The translations under genes were made by a program, and so were the position numbers. Shown here piece by piece: positions 1-8,671 of a DNA stretch of 24,988 nt. The notes under the pieces are model-generated. The model did not search any database. It worked only from the letters and a program-made list of their open reading frames with translations, and had not been told where the DNA came from. This DNA comes from Zoopage sp. CT-All. Taxonomy: Eukaryota; Zoopagomycota; Zoopagomycetes; Zoopagales; Zoopagaceae. The stretch covers positions 1 to 24,988 of the forward strand of contig QZWS01000116.1 in the NCBI GenBank assembly GCA_004114245.1, given 5' to 3'. Every line of letters starts with the position of its first letter. Positions within the stretch are counted from its first letter, which is position 1.

Positions 1-1797
1 ACAATTGCCGTTCCGTATGCTGTTTATTTAGTAGTTTTGGCTAACTGTTTGATAGGGGCGAACTACGCGGTCTGGAACTTGCACATAGACGGTATTCTAA
101 CCTTGCATTGGTTAACCACCATTCGCATTGTATTGCGTAGGTTCGGTAAGTTGCCTTGGAAGCGTCTAGTTGAACCTTCGATCAAGATCAATCGCGATGG
201 ATTCCTTTGCACCAAGCTCCTGGAGCAGAGGCTGGAGGTGCCTTTACCCATTGCAAAGCTGAACCAGGTCATATTTAAATAGGCCAGAAAAGGCTTAATA
301 ATGAAAAGAAAAGCATTCCGAGACGTCTACGCCCCCGAAGGCCGCCTTGTCCGTGCAGGCGAACTTGTCAGACGCGTAAACTATGCCAGCACGCTTGCTA
401 TCATCGCTGAAAACGGCGTCGATGCTTTCTACAACGTGATGCACTGACCCGCCCGGTCTTGTTGACTGACCTCTTAATAAGGGCACGTTGGCCAAGCATA
501 TCGCCGAAGAGATCAAATCTGTTGGTGGCATTGTTACTCTGCAAGATTTGGTCTCTTACCGGGCCATTCAGCGCCCAGCAATCGACACCTGGTACCATGG
601 TCGTCGAGTCTGGACAGCGCCGGAGCCAACAAATGGTCCAGTACTAGTCCACATTTTGAACATCCTTGAAGGGCTGCAGATGGCCTCGATAGGCCCCACT
701 GGTCAAGACCTGCATTATATTGTCGAGGCTTTGAAATGTATCTCGTATATCTCCGGTTTCTGTATCTAATGGTGGATAGATGGATTTGCTTCTCGTGGTG
801 AATTGGGCGATCCATTATTTGTTGTTTCATAGACATCATGCCAGTACCTGACGTCCATTATCAGGTTTCACACCGCCGGACTATCGCGGAGATTATGTCT
901 AAAGATTTCGCTTCTCGAGTGCGGTCGAATATTACCGAGGTGGGGCCGAATTAATAATATGCTTTGCTTGACATAGGCGACACAGTCAACGCACGATCCA
1001 AGCTACTATAACCCTCGCTACGATGTCCAGGATACGCCTGGTACGGCTCATCTAACAGTCATTGACAAGAACGATCAGGCGGTTTCGCTCATGTCCACAA
1101 TTAACATTCCATTCGGATCGCTGGTCATGGGCGATGGCACTGGTATTATTTACAACGACGAGATGATCGATTTTTCCATTCCTGGAGCGGACAGCGTCTT
1201 TGGTGTCCCGCCATCCCCGCACAACTTTATTGGTATGCAGTGGTTTCGCTCAGTACCCATGGGTTCACCTTTGCCTAGCCCCTGGGAAGCGCCCACTCTC
1301 ATCCTCGGTTCCAGTCATTGTTGAACATAATGGGCGATTTGAGCTTGCCGCTGGGGGATCAGGCGGAACACGCATCATATCAGCCGTCGTGCAAGCTATG
1401 ATGAATATTTATGCACACAATCAGCCAGTGGATAAGGCAGTTGACGCACCGCGATTGCACCATCAGTTGTTTCCGAACAAGGTGCAGTGCTCACGAATAT
1501 CTGCAGGCAACCTAACACGCTCTCAGGTCATGCTCGAAAGCGACTTTGATCCTAGCCTTGCCAAAGACCTTGCACGACGTGGCCACAATGTAACACACTC
1601 ATAGTTTGGTGCAGACGCTGATGTTGAAAAGGTAACTTGGTCAGTACCCGAGGTAAGTCAAGGCACGGTACAGCTGGTGTTTAAGCATCCGAATGGGATA
1701 ATTCACGGTAAGCCAGAGCATCCAGCTGCCATTGGGTGATCCACAACTATTAGCCGTGGGCGATGGAAGGAAGGATGGTCTCGCTGTCGCTTATTAA
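1..1797 (+). CDS. GGT: Gamma-glutamyltranspeptidase, 5' end outside the window, 12 exons in view
   Basis: This Ntn-hydrolase cleaves the gamma-glutamyl bond of glutathione and transfers the group to acceptors, in fungi usually at the vacuole or cell surface. Exons I infer: 1-14, 56-91, 141-237, 283-435, 482-737, 780-820, 865-939, 977-1232, 1279-1481, 1527-1589, 1632-1707, 1754-1797. This gives one frame of 437 residues, starting in phase at base 1. Spliced motifs fit the family in order: AVPGELRGLELAH, FGKLPW, FYNGTLAKHIAEEI, ILNILEG, PGTAHLTV with the likely self-cleavage/nucleophile Thr at 1043-1045, FGVPPSPHNFIAPGKRPLSS, GGSGGTRI, EAPRLHHQL-like DAPRLHHQL, RGHNVT and a terminal RKDGLAVAY. 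All eleven introns are 37-49 nt. The unspliced reading looks full of stops and frameshifts, but each falls in an intron with GT...AG ends. The weakest call is the intron at 821-864 (GTTGTT donor). It converges on the Lsb5-like gene, 173 bp away. Confidence 0.88.
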
Positions 1798-1970
1798 TGA
1801 GACATATATTATGAGAAGATAATATATAATTAAGGCTCTGAGCTCAGACTTCATGTTCGGATGGCGGAACAACTGGCGAAGCGGGCCGATTGGAACTCGG
1901 TGACGGCGAATTCAAACTTTGCGGCTTCTTCCTATAATTACACGTCAGAGGGAGCCTAGCTACTAGTTTG

Positions 1971-3300
1971 CTACCCTTTACGGTCTGTGGCGTCAGCTGA
2001 ATTCTCATCTGCAAATGGATTCACATAGTTGGAGCTCGAACCACCCTCGGCATCGGGGTTAAAGTCTCTCTCGGGATCCCTGTCATCCGATTATTAGCAT
2101 TCGCGTTTTGATACAATCCTTACTCAGGTGCCGTATTGCCAAGACTTAGCGATTTAGCTTTGGTAAGCATGTGTTGCTCGAGCATATCATCATAGAGTTT
2201 GAACGCACTCAAGAAATCGCCATTCGCAGCAATCAGATTGTCTACACATCGTAACAAGGGCATGGAATTCTGGCCAGCCTTACTTGTCACGTCTTCGGAC
2301 TGAGGCTCCAATAGAAAGCGCCCGATATCGGCGTGCAGCTTCTTGCATTTTTGGTAAAATTCGCGAACGAGATCATTTTGCGAAACATCCTCAGTCGCCT
2401 CGGCAAAGGAGAGTGACTCTACAAACATGGAGCATGTGTTCCGCATCACCTCGACGGCTTGGTCGACGGGTGGGAGATCAGAAAGGGTATTGGAATTGTG
2501 CGACTGCGAACGTGGCAGCAGCGACGGCCCAGAATTGGTGGAATTTGCCACTACTGGTGCAGTCGGCGTGACCTACAGGGCAGTTAATTCTCTAAACAGC
2601 CGCGTGGTTATGTATACCCCGTTTAAAGGGGTCAAGGGTAGACATGGCGAGGCTGTCCTTCCTTCCTGCGGCAAGTCAGTCTGGCTGATGCGCGTGAACA
2701 ATTGCGGTATGGCGACCAAACTTGGCTCGTCAGCAAGCGCTTGCGACCAGCTCTGTAGCATTTCGAACATGTACATTCGCACGCCAGGGTCCGTTGTAGA
2801 GGCCAAGTACACTTTCTCATAATCCTTGAGGAACTCTCGCGAGGATAGCTGGACTAGGACATGTTGGATGAGTGCCGAGAAATGCAGCTAGATACCCCGA
2901 AATTTCGCACCACAGTTGTCAAATAAGGCTTGGGTCAGCTAATCAGATGAATGAGGAATGTGCTGGATGCTTCCAAGAGTACAAGGAGAGTGCGCTGGAG
3001 GACGGCGACGTTTGTAGAGCGCAACCGACGCCGCACCACCCGGATTGCTTCCTTCGCGCCAGACTCACGCGAATTCACCACGTCGCACATCGTGCTGATG
3101 ACCTGGTTGAACTCTAACGTCAACGCTTGCCAACGAGGCACAAAGGCTTGCCTGCCAGTTGGGCTCCAAAATGCTGCTTGCCTCGGTTGTGGCATTCTCT
3201 GCAGACGCGGTCACAGGCGTGAGCATGTGCACATGGCGATACCAATGATAACGTCGACGGGAGTCGTCGGCCGGAAGATGGCGTCGAGTTGCTTCAGCAT
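1971..3300 (-). CDS. LSB5: VHS-GAT domain endosomal adaptor, Lsb5/Tom1-like
   Basis: Adaptors of this type bind ubiquitinated cargo and actin/endocytic proteins on endosomes. Exons on the minus strand: 3300-3243, 3198-3152, 3102-2983, 2938-2896, 2853-2618, 2572-2124, 2079-1971, giving 353 residues from ATG 3300. The VHS domain covers roughly residues 12-150: PNWQVISTMCDVVN, then LLLTQALFDNCGAKFR, SSREFL and LQSWSQALADEP. A GAT-like three-helix region follows at about 200-310 (VDQAVEVMRNTCSMF, LLRCVDNLIAANGDF). Near the C-terminus is an NPF motif (YVNPFADEN), a ligand of EH domains also found in yeast Lsb5. The introns are 42-49 nt. Intron 2 (3151-3103) starts with GCAAG rather than GT, and it restores the exact VHS spacing from Trp to Cys-Asp. 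The two in-frame TAGs at 2573-2575 and about 2890 lie inside introns 5 and 4. Its start is 75 bp from the divergent HGD start, so they share a promoter. Confidence 0.85.
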
Positions 3301-3375
3301 GTGAGGAGTTGCACGCCAAGCCGGTCACAGTTTCTCAGGAATTGCCCTGCCCATCGCCGCTGCAGCCTGTCAAGC

Positions 3376-4789
3376 ATGTCGCATAAGGTCGAATATCACG
3401 AAGGATTCGGCAATCATTTCGTGTCCGAGGCGCTGCCGGGAGCGCTTCCTACTGGTGTGTAGTCTGCTGCGACGCTGCATCGTTCTCATCAATTCCCAGG
3501 ACAGAATACTCCGCAAAAGTGTCCCTACGGCTTGATCGCAGAGCAGTTTTCCGGAACCGCGTTTACTGTACCACGGGCGCTCAATAAGCGAACGTATGCT
3601 CCTGGTTATCCTCCATTGAGTATTCATTACGCTTAGCTGGTTTTATCGGGTTCAGCCTTCCGCGTCGCACGCTCCGTTTGAAAAGCTTCCCGTGTCTCAG
3701 CAGCACCTTGTTGCCGATTTTAAGGACCCGAATTTGGCAGAGTCGACACCAAACCGCCAGCGCTGGGCCCCGTTTCCTATGCCAAAGGACGGGGACAAGG
3801 TTACATTTGTTCATGGGCTCCGTACAGTGTGTGGCGCCGGCGATCCTTCGACTAAAGAGGGCGTCGCCATCCACATCTATGCATGCAACGCCGATATGGT
3901 CGACGAGTCGTTCTACTCGGCCGATGGCCATTTTTTGATCGTGCCACAACACGGCGGACTTGTCGTCCAAACCGAGTTTGGTGTCATGCAGGTCGACCCG
4001 AACAGCATTTGCGTCATTCCACGCGGCGCCCATTTTGCCGTCCGGCTCTTGTCGGAATCTGCGCGAGGCTATGTTGCCGAAGTCTACGGAAGCCCGTTTG
4101 AGCTGCCAGACCTGGGTCCCATTGGTGCGAATGGACTGGCCAACCCGCGCGACTTCCAAATTCCCCACGCGCATTACGACGTCCGTGCTAAAGCCGATTG
4201 GACGGTGGTGTGCAAGCACGAAGGATCGCTGTTTACTGCACGCCAGAACCATCCAGCGTTCAACGTCGTGGCCTGGCACGGAAACTACACCCCATGCTGC
4301 TACAATTTGGCGCGCTTCTGCACCATCAATAGTGTCAGCTTTGACCACATAGATCCGTCCATCTTCACCGTGCTTACCTCGCCCTCCGCACACCCGGGTA
4401 CCGCTCTGCTCGATTTCGTCATCTTCCCACCAAGGTTTGCTGTCCAGCAAAACACGTTCCGCCCGCCCTATTTCCACCGCAACTGCATGTCCGAGTTTAT
4501 GGGCCTCATTTTGGGGAAGTACGAAGCAAAGGCGGACGGGTTCAGGCCGGGCGGGGCAACCCTGCACGGAATGATGGCTGCCCATGGGCCGGATGCAACA
4601 ACGGTGGTCAAGGCCACGCAGGATGAGCTCCATGCAACGCGTGTTGCGGACGGGACCCAGGCATTTATGTTTGAAACCAGCCTTACACTGCGAGTCACCA
4701 AGTGGGCCTTGGGATTGGCAGATGCTGATTACCACAAAGTGTGGGAGAATGTGCCGTGCATGTTTGACGCGAGCAAGAAGGATGTGTAG
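3376..4789 (+). CDS. hmgA: Homogentisate 1,2-dioxygenase
   Basis: This non-haem Fe(II) dioxygenase opens the ring of homogentisate to maleylacetoacetate in phenylalanine/tyrosine breakdown, in the cytosol. Exons are 3376-3454, 3500-3593 and 3637-4789, with introns of 45 and 43 nt (GTGTGT...CCCAG and GTATGC...TTAG). The product is 441 residues, close to the family's usual 440-445. Splicing restores the N-terminal consensus: [19 protein letters not shown], then [27 protein letters not shown] and [11 protein letters not shown]. By alignment to the human enzyme the iron ligands are His338 and Glu344 in [11 protein letters not shown] and His374 in AAHGPDA, with the catalytic His295 in FDHIDPS. All are present. 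The start ATG is the first in frame, just upstream of conserved sequence. It converges on PHS1 with 47 bp between stops. I see no other genes of tyrosine catabolism nearby. Confidence 0.96.
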
Positions 4790-4836
4790 CGTAGGACACT
4801 AACTGTGTGCAGCAAAGTTCTCTTGCATACGTGAAA

Positions 4837-5625
4837 CTACTCGCTGTGGACTCTTGCCGCTCTACTTCCTTCAGCGCGAATATACTTGCTGCGTTGCTTC
4901 ATCATGTGCGTGAACATCACGTAGAACCCTGTTCCAAGTCATATGCGTCTCAAAATGATGGACATCCTACCGGGCAGATACACGGCCAGGATGCCATATA
5001 TAGCATACGGCAGCATTGGCCCAAAGGCCTTGGCAGCATGCGGTATGGCCTTGTAGATGAGTAGCATCTCGCTCCCAGCGCCCATTGGATACAGCACAAG
5101 AAAGAGATTGTACCTCGACCGCGATTCAGCGTTAAGCATTCAAAGCCGACGAGCCTACCTGAGGAAGAGCAGCCACTTGGGCTGCGAATTAAACAGCAGA
5201 TTCCACGCATACAGGCTGTAGCGGACGATTTCGGTAATGGACCAAGCGATGCAAAGGCTTGCAACTGCAGGACTCGCCTGGATATCCTGGACGCCGGGGA
5301 ACGCGACAAGCACGCACCAAACGATGAGCAGGCGCGACGCGACTTGCATCATGGTTGTCGCCACAGCCGACCGAACCCAGCCAATCCCCGCATGGACAAC
5401 CTGCGGTATTGAAATAAATAAAGGGGGCTGATAAAGGGTGGCGGCTCTCACCTCGAGCAGCGCAAGAGACTGGATAATCGCGAGGCTAAACGCAAACTGC
5501 TCCATGAAGGCACCCGTCGCGACGCTGCCGGTGAATATAGCCTGCACAGTTCGCGCAAATACTCCGGACCATGCCACGAACGATGCGGCGTTGAAGCTGA
5601 TAAGATAGGCGCGTTTCATTGCCAT
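4837..5625 (-). CDS. PHS1: Very-long-chain 3-hydroxyacyl-CoA dehydratase (Phs1/HACD)
   Basis: This ER membrane enzyme does the third step of very-long-chain fatty acid elongation, removing water from 3-hydroxyacyl-CoA. Exons on the minus strand: 5625-5452, 5400-5159, 5113-4971, 4928-4837, giving 216 residues (yeast Phs1 is 217). Introns are 51, 45 and 42 nt. Family motifs are GWVRSAVATTMMQVASRLL, AWSITEIVRYSLYAWNLL, LRYNLFLVLYPMGAGSE with the catalytic Tyr and Glu seven residues apart, and the C-terminal LPGFYVMFTHMMKQR. The first intron (5451-5401) is a multiple of three with no stop, so retention would only insert 17 residues into the protein. The frame stays open upstream to ATG 5763, which would add 46 low-complexity residues. 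I prefer 5625 on length and because conserved sequence starts there, but the longer form is possible. Confidence 0.93.
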
Positions 5626-5824
5626 TACAGGTGGTGGCACAATTGTGAGCGGAGCCGATGGTTCCACTGCAGGCTCCCCGTCCGCGACTTTACTTGCAGC
5701 ATGTGGGATGTCTGGCGACAAGCGTGCTGCAAGGGAGTGTTTCCAACCACGATGACTATGCATTTAGTTCTAGATACATCCGGAGAATTGGCCATTGGTA
5801 ATGATATGCCAAGCATGCATTGTC

Positions 5825-6196
5825 TCAAACGTCGTTCCATGCAGCCGTTATCCCTGGTGGCGCTCCATAGCTGCAGCTCAAGTCCCTTATGTCAATGCCA
5901 CAAACAAGCGGGTTGCGCTCATCACTTGCCTGCATACCATGCCTTTGGACAGGCTTCACTTTTGCGCAGCACACAACCCGGTCATTCTGCACAGCATATT
6001 CCTTGTAAGCGGCAATTACTGATAGTCTAGACTCAGATACACATATATCCGCCACTTCAGGGTGCATGACCATCTTTAAATAATGGTCCCGGGACAGGTT
6101 AACGCACCACAACATGGGCGGGCCGTTGACCCCAGCAGCTTCTGTAGCCAGGACAGGCAGCGCGAGGATGAGCAGAGCAATAGCAGGAGATTTCAT
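5825..6196 (-). CDS. Small secreted six-cysteine protein, copy A
   Basis: The product is 123 residues of no family I recognise. Residues 1-20 form a clear signal peptide (Lys3, then a hydrophobic run ending ATEA). The mature part has six cysteines, in the contexts WC, IC, VCC, VCG and SCS, consistent with a disulfide-bonded extracellular protein. It is a paralogue of the next gene: the two share PPM(L/S)WC, VMHPE, (V/I)VCC and VCGIDIRDL(S/N)CSYGAPP, and the blocks around the cysteines are best conserved. No intron is needed. It lies 199 bp upstream of the conserved PHS1 start, on the same strand. A role as a host- or substrate-interaction protein is only a guess from size, secretion and tandem duplication. 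Confidence 0.82.
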   Translation of the reverse strand: MKSPAIALLILALPVLATEAAGVNGPPMLWCVNLSRDHYLKMVMHPEVADICVSESRLSVIAAYKEYAVQNDRVVCCAKVKPVQRHGMQASDERNPLVCGIDIRDLSCSYGAPPGITAAWNDV

Positions 6197-6288
6197 AGCA
6201 AGAATGGAGTTTGGTTTCTGTGGTGCTGGAGGTGTTTCAAGTAGATGCTGGTTGATGAGGGAGGCAAAAGGTCAAGCAGTCAGCCGAT

Positions 6289-6410
6289 GGAGTGGACAAT
6301 CCTTGTGGCCCTCGTCTGTGGCAGCAAGTGAGCTGTCTGGTGATAAGCAGGACAAGAGTATTGCAAGGGAGTATAAGGGAATGTTTTCAGACATGGTGGC
6401 TATGCATTGG
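6289..6410 (-). pseudogene. Duplicated remnant of the PHS1 5' region
   Basis: This stretch between the two secreted-protein copies matches the sequence just upstream of, or at, the PHS1 5' end (about 5650-5763). Shared blocks include tgtctgg.ga.aagc, tgcaagggagt and ctatgcatt, with small indels. It was carried along when the neighbouring gene duplicated. It holds no conserved PHS1 coding sequence, so it is either former promoter/5' leader or a former N-terminal extension. On the minus strand a 42-codon open frame starts at an ATG near 6400 in a good context (ccaccATG). I see no reason to call it a gene. Confidence 0.6.
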
Positions 6411-6468
6411 CAGCGACATGAAATATATAAGTGCTGATAGCCAAGCATGCATTGTCTCAAATATCGTT

Positions 6469-6822
6469 CTATACATCCGTTGTCCTTGGTGGCGCTCCAT
6501 AGCTGCAGTTCAAATCTCTTATGTCAATGCCACAAACAAATGGTCGGCGCTTCTCAGTTAACAGCAAAAGACCCGCAGGCATTGCCTTTGTGCAGCACAC
6601 AATCTGGTCGCCCTTTACAGCCTTTGCCTTTTTAGCGGCGATGACCGATTCTTCATACTCGTATACACACACGGGGTTGGTTTCAGGGTGCATGACTGTC
6701 GTGATAAAATCTTTCCGGGTCAGGTTGGCGCACCACGACATGGGCGGGATGTGGAGCCTGGCAGCTTCCGTAGCCAAGACAATTAGCGCGAAGACAAGTA
6801 GAGCAATGACAAGAGATTTCAT
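6469..6822 (-). CDS. Small secreted six-cysteine protein, copy B
   Basis: The product is 117 residues and a paralogue of the preceding gene. The start at 6822 is chosen because it aligns with the start of copy A; an ATG at 6834 is in frame but adds only four residues. A signal peptide (MKSLVIALLVFALIVLATEA) is followed by a mature domain with six cysteines at matching positions. The C-terminus is six residues shorter than copy A after the shared CSYGAPP. The loop between the double cysteine and VCG differs most between copies, and may be the variable face. Both copies are intact, so both may be made. The family is not recognised. Confidence 0.82.
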   Translation of the reverse strand: MKSLVIALLVFALIVLATEAARLHIPPMSWCANLTRKDFITTVMHPETNPVCVYEYEESVIAAKKAKAVKGDQIVCCTKAMPAGLLLLTEKRRPFVCGIDIRDLNCSYGAPPRTTDV

Positions 6823-7066
6823 AGTAAGTGACAATGTTGGTTTATGTGGTGCTGGATATTCGTCAAGCAGATGTGCGGTTGATAGGGAGCAAGCAGTTCA
6901 GTCAGCATCCGAGTCACATCAATCACAGACATTGCTCTTATCAATCGTCTAAATATCATAGTACATGGCTCGCACTACTACTCCTCTGCCTTATACTTGG
7001 GGGCAATAGTGTACATTCCTATGGAGGCGTCATTGGCAGCAGCGCACGGGCAGCTTACCACCACAA

Positions 7067-7609
7067 CTATCGCCGATTATCATCCCTGGACCCATCCGCA
7101 AACTTGGCAGCGCTTTGGCCGCCATCGCTCGCACGTTCCTCCTGCGCGACCGTCAGCTCGGGACCACGGTCAAGACCAAGGCCATATCCCAGCCTCTGCA
7201 TCTCCTCGATCACCCGTGTCTGCCGCGTCAGCCCCGCCCTCAACTCTGCCACATCGCTCCGCAGCCCCGCCAAGCTCTCGTCCAAGAACTCCTTCCGATT
7301 GGCCGTCTTTTGCCGCGTCCTGGCATTCTCAAGCACGATCAGCGCGCCGGCGACAGAGAACAGGAACGCCTCGCCGAGAAAATCCGCCGCATTCTCCACC
7401 GCCCGTGTGTCGTTTAACGGCCGGATGGTCTCGGGCGGGTAGTTGAGGAAACGGAGCTTGAGCGTGAGCTCGGCGCGGTGGATGGCTTGCGCGAGCGAGA
7501 TGATGCCGCGGCGCAGCGCAGGGTGCGTCTTGGCCTGGCGCTTTATGGAGTTTGCGATGGGCTTGGAGAGGGTGCGGATGAAGAGGATGCCGAGTTTAAG
7601 CGCGCTCAT
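7067..7609 (-). CDS. OPA3: OPA3-like mitochondrial protein
   Basis: The product is 180 residues (human OPA3 is 179). Family features in order: N-terminal LGILFIRTLSKPIANSIKRQA, the motif RFLNYPPETIRPLNDTRAVENAADFLGE split here as LRFLNYPPETIRPLN and AVENAADFLGE, a hydrophobic segment FLFSVAGALIVLE at about residues 85-97, then a coiled-coil stretch rich in Arg, Glu and Leu (SLAGLRSDVAELRAGL). OPA3 proteins sit in or on mitochondria and affect membrane shape and lipid handling; the exact biochemical role is unsettled. I chose ATG 7609 because homology begins there, although the frame is open to 7714. No introns. It sits between two groups of secreted-protein genes on the same strand. Confidence 0.88.
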   Translation of the reverse strand: MSALKLGILFIRTLSKPIANSIKRQAKTHPALRRGIISLAQAIHRAELTLKLRFLNYPPETIRPLNDTRAVENAADFLGEAFLFSVAGALIVLENARTRQKTANRKEFLDESLAGLRSDVAELRAGLTRQTRVIEEMQRLGYGLGLDRGPELTVAQEERASDGGQSAAKFADGSRDDNRR

Positions 7610-7759
7610 CGGCACGCGGCGAGATGGCGATTCGCGCGAGCAGCTGACACGATGGGCATATCTCCAAATTATTCTCGCTGCATTATGATCACCGTCGCTC
7701 GTAAATGCCGCCAACAGTCGTCAGCCATCTCCCATTCTGGCAGCGCGATATTCATGACA

Positions 7760-8671
7760 TCAGGCGCTACCGGCACTCGTCTCCGTGGTACTGCCCCAGC
7801 CCGGACGCGGAGCTATGATATCCGATGTGATTGAATCGACTCTCTCGCCTTCCGGCGTCGTAAGACCGATGGCCCCGTCGTACTGGTTGGCGTCCGTAGC
7901 AGGGACAGGAGTCGAATTCGACAAAGGACCAACAGCGCTTTCGGTGGTAGCATTCTCGGCATATCCCAAGGCAGAGACTGTGGAGCCAGAGCCGGCGTCG
8001 GACGCCACTGAGGCGCTCGCAGCAGGATTGGTGCTGGAGCCTGATACAGGGCTGACGGTGGTACCAAGGACGATCGACGACGACGTCGCATTAGAGGAGG
8101 GATTGACGATCCCGCTCGTGTCATTCGAGGAGGGGGCAGGCAAGGGCGGTGGAGTCGCGCCTGGGCTTGTCAAACCCCCAGCTGCAGTCGCGGTCGCTAG
8201 CACCGTGGAGTTTGAAAAATACACACATGACAGTGTTCCATTGCTGTCAACGCACCCGCCCGGACAGGCCGTGATCGCACTAGGGTACTTTCCTGCACCG
8301 GCGCAGGTGATGATCGCGCCGAGCAGTATATGGCAGCGCTGCGTCCCCGCCGGTTGGTTTTGGCAAACGAAGCCGCCAATCGGGCCGATCAAGCGACTGC
8401 CAGTGCCGGACGAGGTAGAGTTGGTGCTGGACAAAGTATCGTTGGTATTGGACGAGGTAGCGTTGGTATTGGACAAGGTATCGTTGGTATTGGACGAAGT
8501 AGCGTTGATACTGGACAAGGTATCGTTGGTACTGGACGAGGTATCGTTGGTGCTATTGACAAGCATGTCGGGGCTAGGATGGGCGACGACATACGAGGGT
8601 GACGACGGGAGCCCGACGAGCGCCACCGCGATGGCAAGGACAGTGAATAGGCGAAAGCGTGATGAATACAT
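7760..8671 (-). CDS. Secreted protein with N-glycosylation repeat tract and a six-cysteine domain
   Basis: The product is 303 residues of a family I do not recognise. Residues 1-30 are a signal peptide. Residues about 36-90 are seven-residue repeats of the type xTLSSTN/ATSSNTN, nearly every one carrying an N-x-S/T sequon. Next comes a compact cysteine domain at about 100-150 with spacing C-x9-C-x9-C-x12-C-x3-C-x8-C and the signature AGAGKYPSA. The C-terminal half is Ser/Thr/Pro-rich with more sequons and looks heavily glycosylated. There is no clear GPI signal at the end. The cysteine domain recurs in the neighbouring gene at 9037-9459. A cell-wall or surface role is inferred from composition only. 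Confidence 0.8.
   Translation of the reverse strand: MYSSRFRLFTVLAIAVALVGLPSSPSYVVAHPSPDMLVNSTNDTSSSTNDTLSSINATSSNTNDTLSNTNATSSNTNDTLSSTNSTSSGTGSRLIGPIGGFVCQNQPAGTQRCHILLGAIITCAGAGKYPSAITACPGGCVDSNGTLSCVYFSNSTVLATATAAGGLTSPGATPPPLPAPSSNDTSGIVNPSSNATSSSIVLGTTVSPVSGSSTNPAASASVASDAGSGSTVSALGYAENATTESAVGPLSNSTPVPATDANQYDGAIGLTTPEGERVDSITSDIIAPRPGWGSTTETSAGSA
8410..8560. repeat. 21-bp minisatellite inside the secreted-protein gene
   Basis: About seven tandem units of 21 bp, consensus gtatcgttggtattggacaa(g), alternate between two variants (gtatcg/gtagcg and gacaag/gacgag), so the higher-order period is 42 bp. On the coding (minus) strand each unit encodes seven residues with one N-glycosylation sequon. 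Because the unit is a multiple of three, copy-number changes would keep the frame. Confidence 0.9.

Larger units (their letters stand above)
5650..6912. repeat. Tandem segmental duplication, two diverged copies, period about 626-632 bp
   Basis: Two direct copies lie side by side, roughly 5650-6288 and 6289-6912. Anchors: ccaagcatgcattgtctcaa starts at 5809 and again at 6441 (offset 632); ggtggcgctccatagctgca follows in both; the start codons at 6196 and 6822 are 626 bp apart. Similarity continues upstream of both signal peptides (tgtggtgctgga) and downstream past both stops, into the region just 5' of PHS1. The many substitutions and small indels suggest an old event. Exact ends need a dot plot. 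Confidence 0.85.

Noticed and set aside
1-1797. GGT as a pseudogene broken by many stops and frameshifts
   Set aside because: Each break falls in a 37-49 nt stretch with GT...AG ends, and splicing gives one continuous frame with all family motifs.
1971-3300. VHS-GAT gene as a pseudogene with in-frame TAG codons
   Set aside because: The TAGs are within introns (one is the acceptor TAG itself). Splicing restores normal VHS spacing and reveals a C-terminal exon with an NPF motif.
3581-4735. 384-codon open frame on the minus strand
   Set aside because: It is antisense to the well-conserved homogentisate dioxygenase and has the odd composition of a shadow frame in GC-rich DNA.
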